From Acidimicrobiia bacterium (lineage in GTDB: Bacteria; Actinomycetota; Acidimicrobiia; Acidimicrobiales; Ilumatobacteraceae): DNA of 5,872 nucleotides. The stretch lies in the NCBI GenBank assembly GCA_010030605.1, contig RHCK01000112.1, positions 1 to 5,872 of the forward strand, in the 5' to 3' direction. The notes beneath the pieces are model-generated. The model ran no database searches and was not told where the DNA came from. It worked only from the letters and a program-made list of their open reading frames with translations. This document shows positions 5,689-5,872 of this stretch, in pieces (position 1 is the stretch's first letter; each line of letters opens with the position of its first letter). A program made the position numbers and the translations under genes.

Positions 5689-5872
5689 TCGACCTCAACG
5701 TCGCCGAACGTCGCCGACGAGCTCGCCAACTGGGAGCTTCGACGGATGATCAGCCACTGTTGTTGACGTCCAATGACGACGTGCGTTGGTGCAGCGGTTT
5801 CACCGGATCGAACGGATGGTTGTTGCTCGACGATTCACGCACCACGTTGTTGACCGACGGCCGCTACGTCGA
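5685..5872 (+). CDS. Xaa-Pro peptidase (M24 family) N-terminal part, cut by window end
   Basis: An open frame starts at ATG 5685, overlapping the aroQ stop (ATGA), and runs off the window after 62 complete codons with no stop. After an Arg-rich helix start (residues 8-14) it shows LLLTSNDDVRWCSGFTGSNG (25-44) and LLTDGRY (55-61). These are the conserved N-terminal (creatinase-N-like) blocks of Xaa-Pro aminopeptidases and dipeptidases of the M24 family (PepP/PepQ). The metal-binding catalytic domain would lie beyond the window, so activity cannot be judged and PepP cannot be told from PepQ. Position after aroQ matches the actinobacterial order aroQ - pepQ - efp - nusB. No Shine-Dalgarno was seen, so coupling to aroQ is likely. 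Confidence 0.88.
   Translation, partial: MIDLNVAERRRRARQLGASTDDQPLLLTSNDDVRWCSGFTGSNGWLLLDDSRTTLLTDGRYV

Noticed and set aside
5699..5720. Short direct repeat of CGTCGCCGA
   Set aside because: It is two imperfect copies inside the Arg-rich coding start of the peptidase, explained by the protein sequence.
5758..5854. Repeated TTGTTG words, with TTGTTGAC occurring twice
   Set aside because: They encode Leu-Leu pairs in beta strands of the peptidase and follow from TTG codon use; spacing is irregular and no repeat unit is seen.

Overview
The window is a tightly packed, single-strand (+) housekeeping locus. It carries five shikimate-pathway genes preceded by ruvX and mltG and followed by the start of a Xaa-Pro peptidase gene. 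The order (upstream gene end, probably alaS) - ruvX - mltG - aroE - aroC - aroK - aroB - aroQ - pepP/pepQ-like is the conserved arrangement known from Actinobacteria such as mycobacteria. Base composition is GC-rich (about 60% by eye). Together with actinobacterial-looking AroB/AroE motifs, a type II dehydroquinase and TANNNT -10 boxes placed at start codons, this suggests an actinobacterium, perhaps of the Acidimicrobiia. The class-level guess is an inference and was not tested by any search.

Layout: bases 1-33 are the tail of an upstream gene whose TGA overlaps the ruvX ATG. ruvX (30-449) and mltG (437-1618) overlap. aroE (1621-2469) starts 2 bases after mltG. A 21-base gap carries a candidate -10 box before aroC (2491-3639). 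aroC overlaps aroK (3629-4201) by 11 bases, and aroK overlaps aroB (4198-5214) by ATGA. A 39-base gap carries a second candidate -10 box before aroQ (5254-5688). aroQ overlaps by ATGA a peptidase gene that runs off the window (5685-5872). No stretch over 40 bases lacks a gene, and no rRNA, tRNA, CRISPR, mobile element or convincing terminator was seen.

How the genes work together: AroB (step 2), AroQ (step 3), AroE (step 4), AroK (step 5) and AroC (step 7) supply most of the route from DAHP to chorismate. The first enzyme (DAHP synthase) and the sixth (AroA, EPSP synthase) are not in the window. RuvX (16S rRNA 5'-end maturation / Holliday-junction resolvase fold) and MltG (peptidoglycan glycan-chain terminator) are unrelated housekeeping functions that share the transcription unit.

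All catalytic signatures that could be checked are intact. I do not see an undescribed biological system here. The most informative non-coding signals are the two candidate leaderless promoters inside the operon, at the only two real intergenic gaps. Smaller points are start-codon ambiguities at mltG and aroE and a lone cysteine pair in the extracytoplasmic part of MltG.
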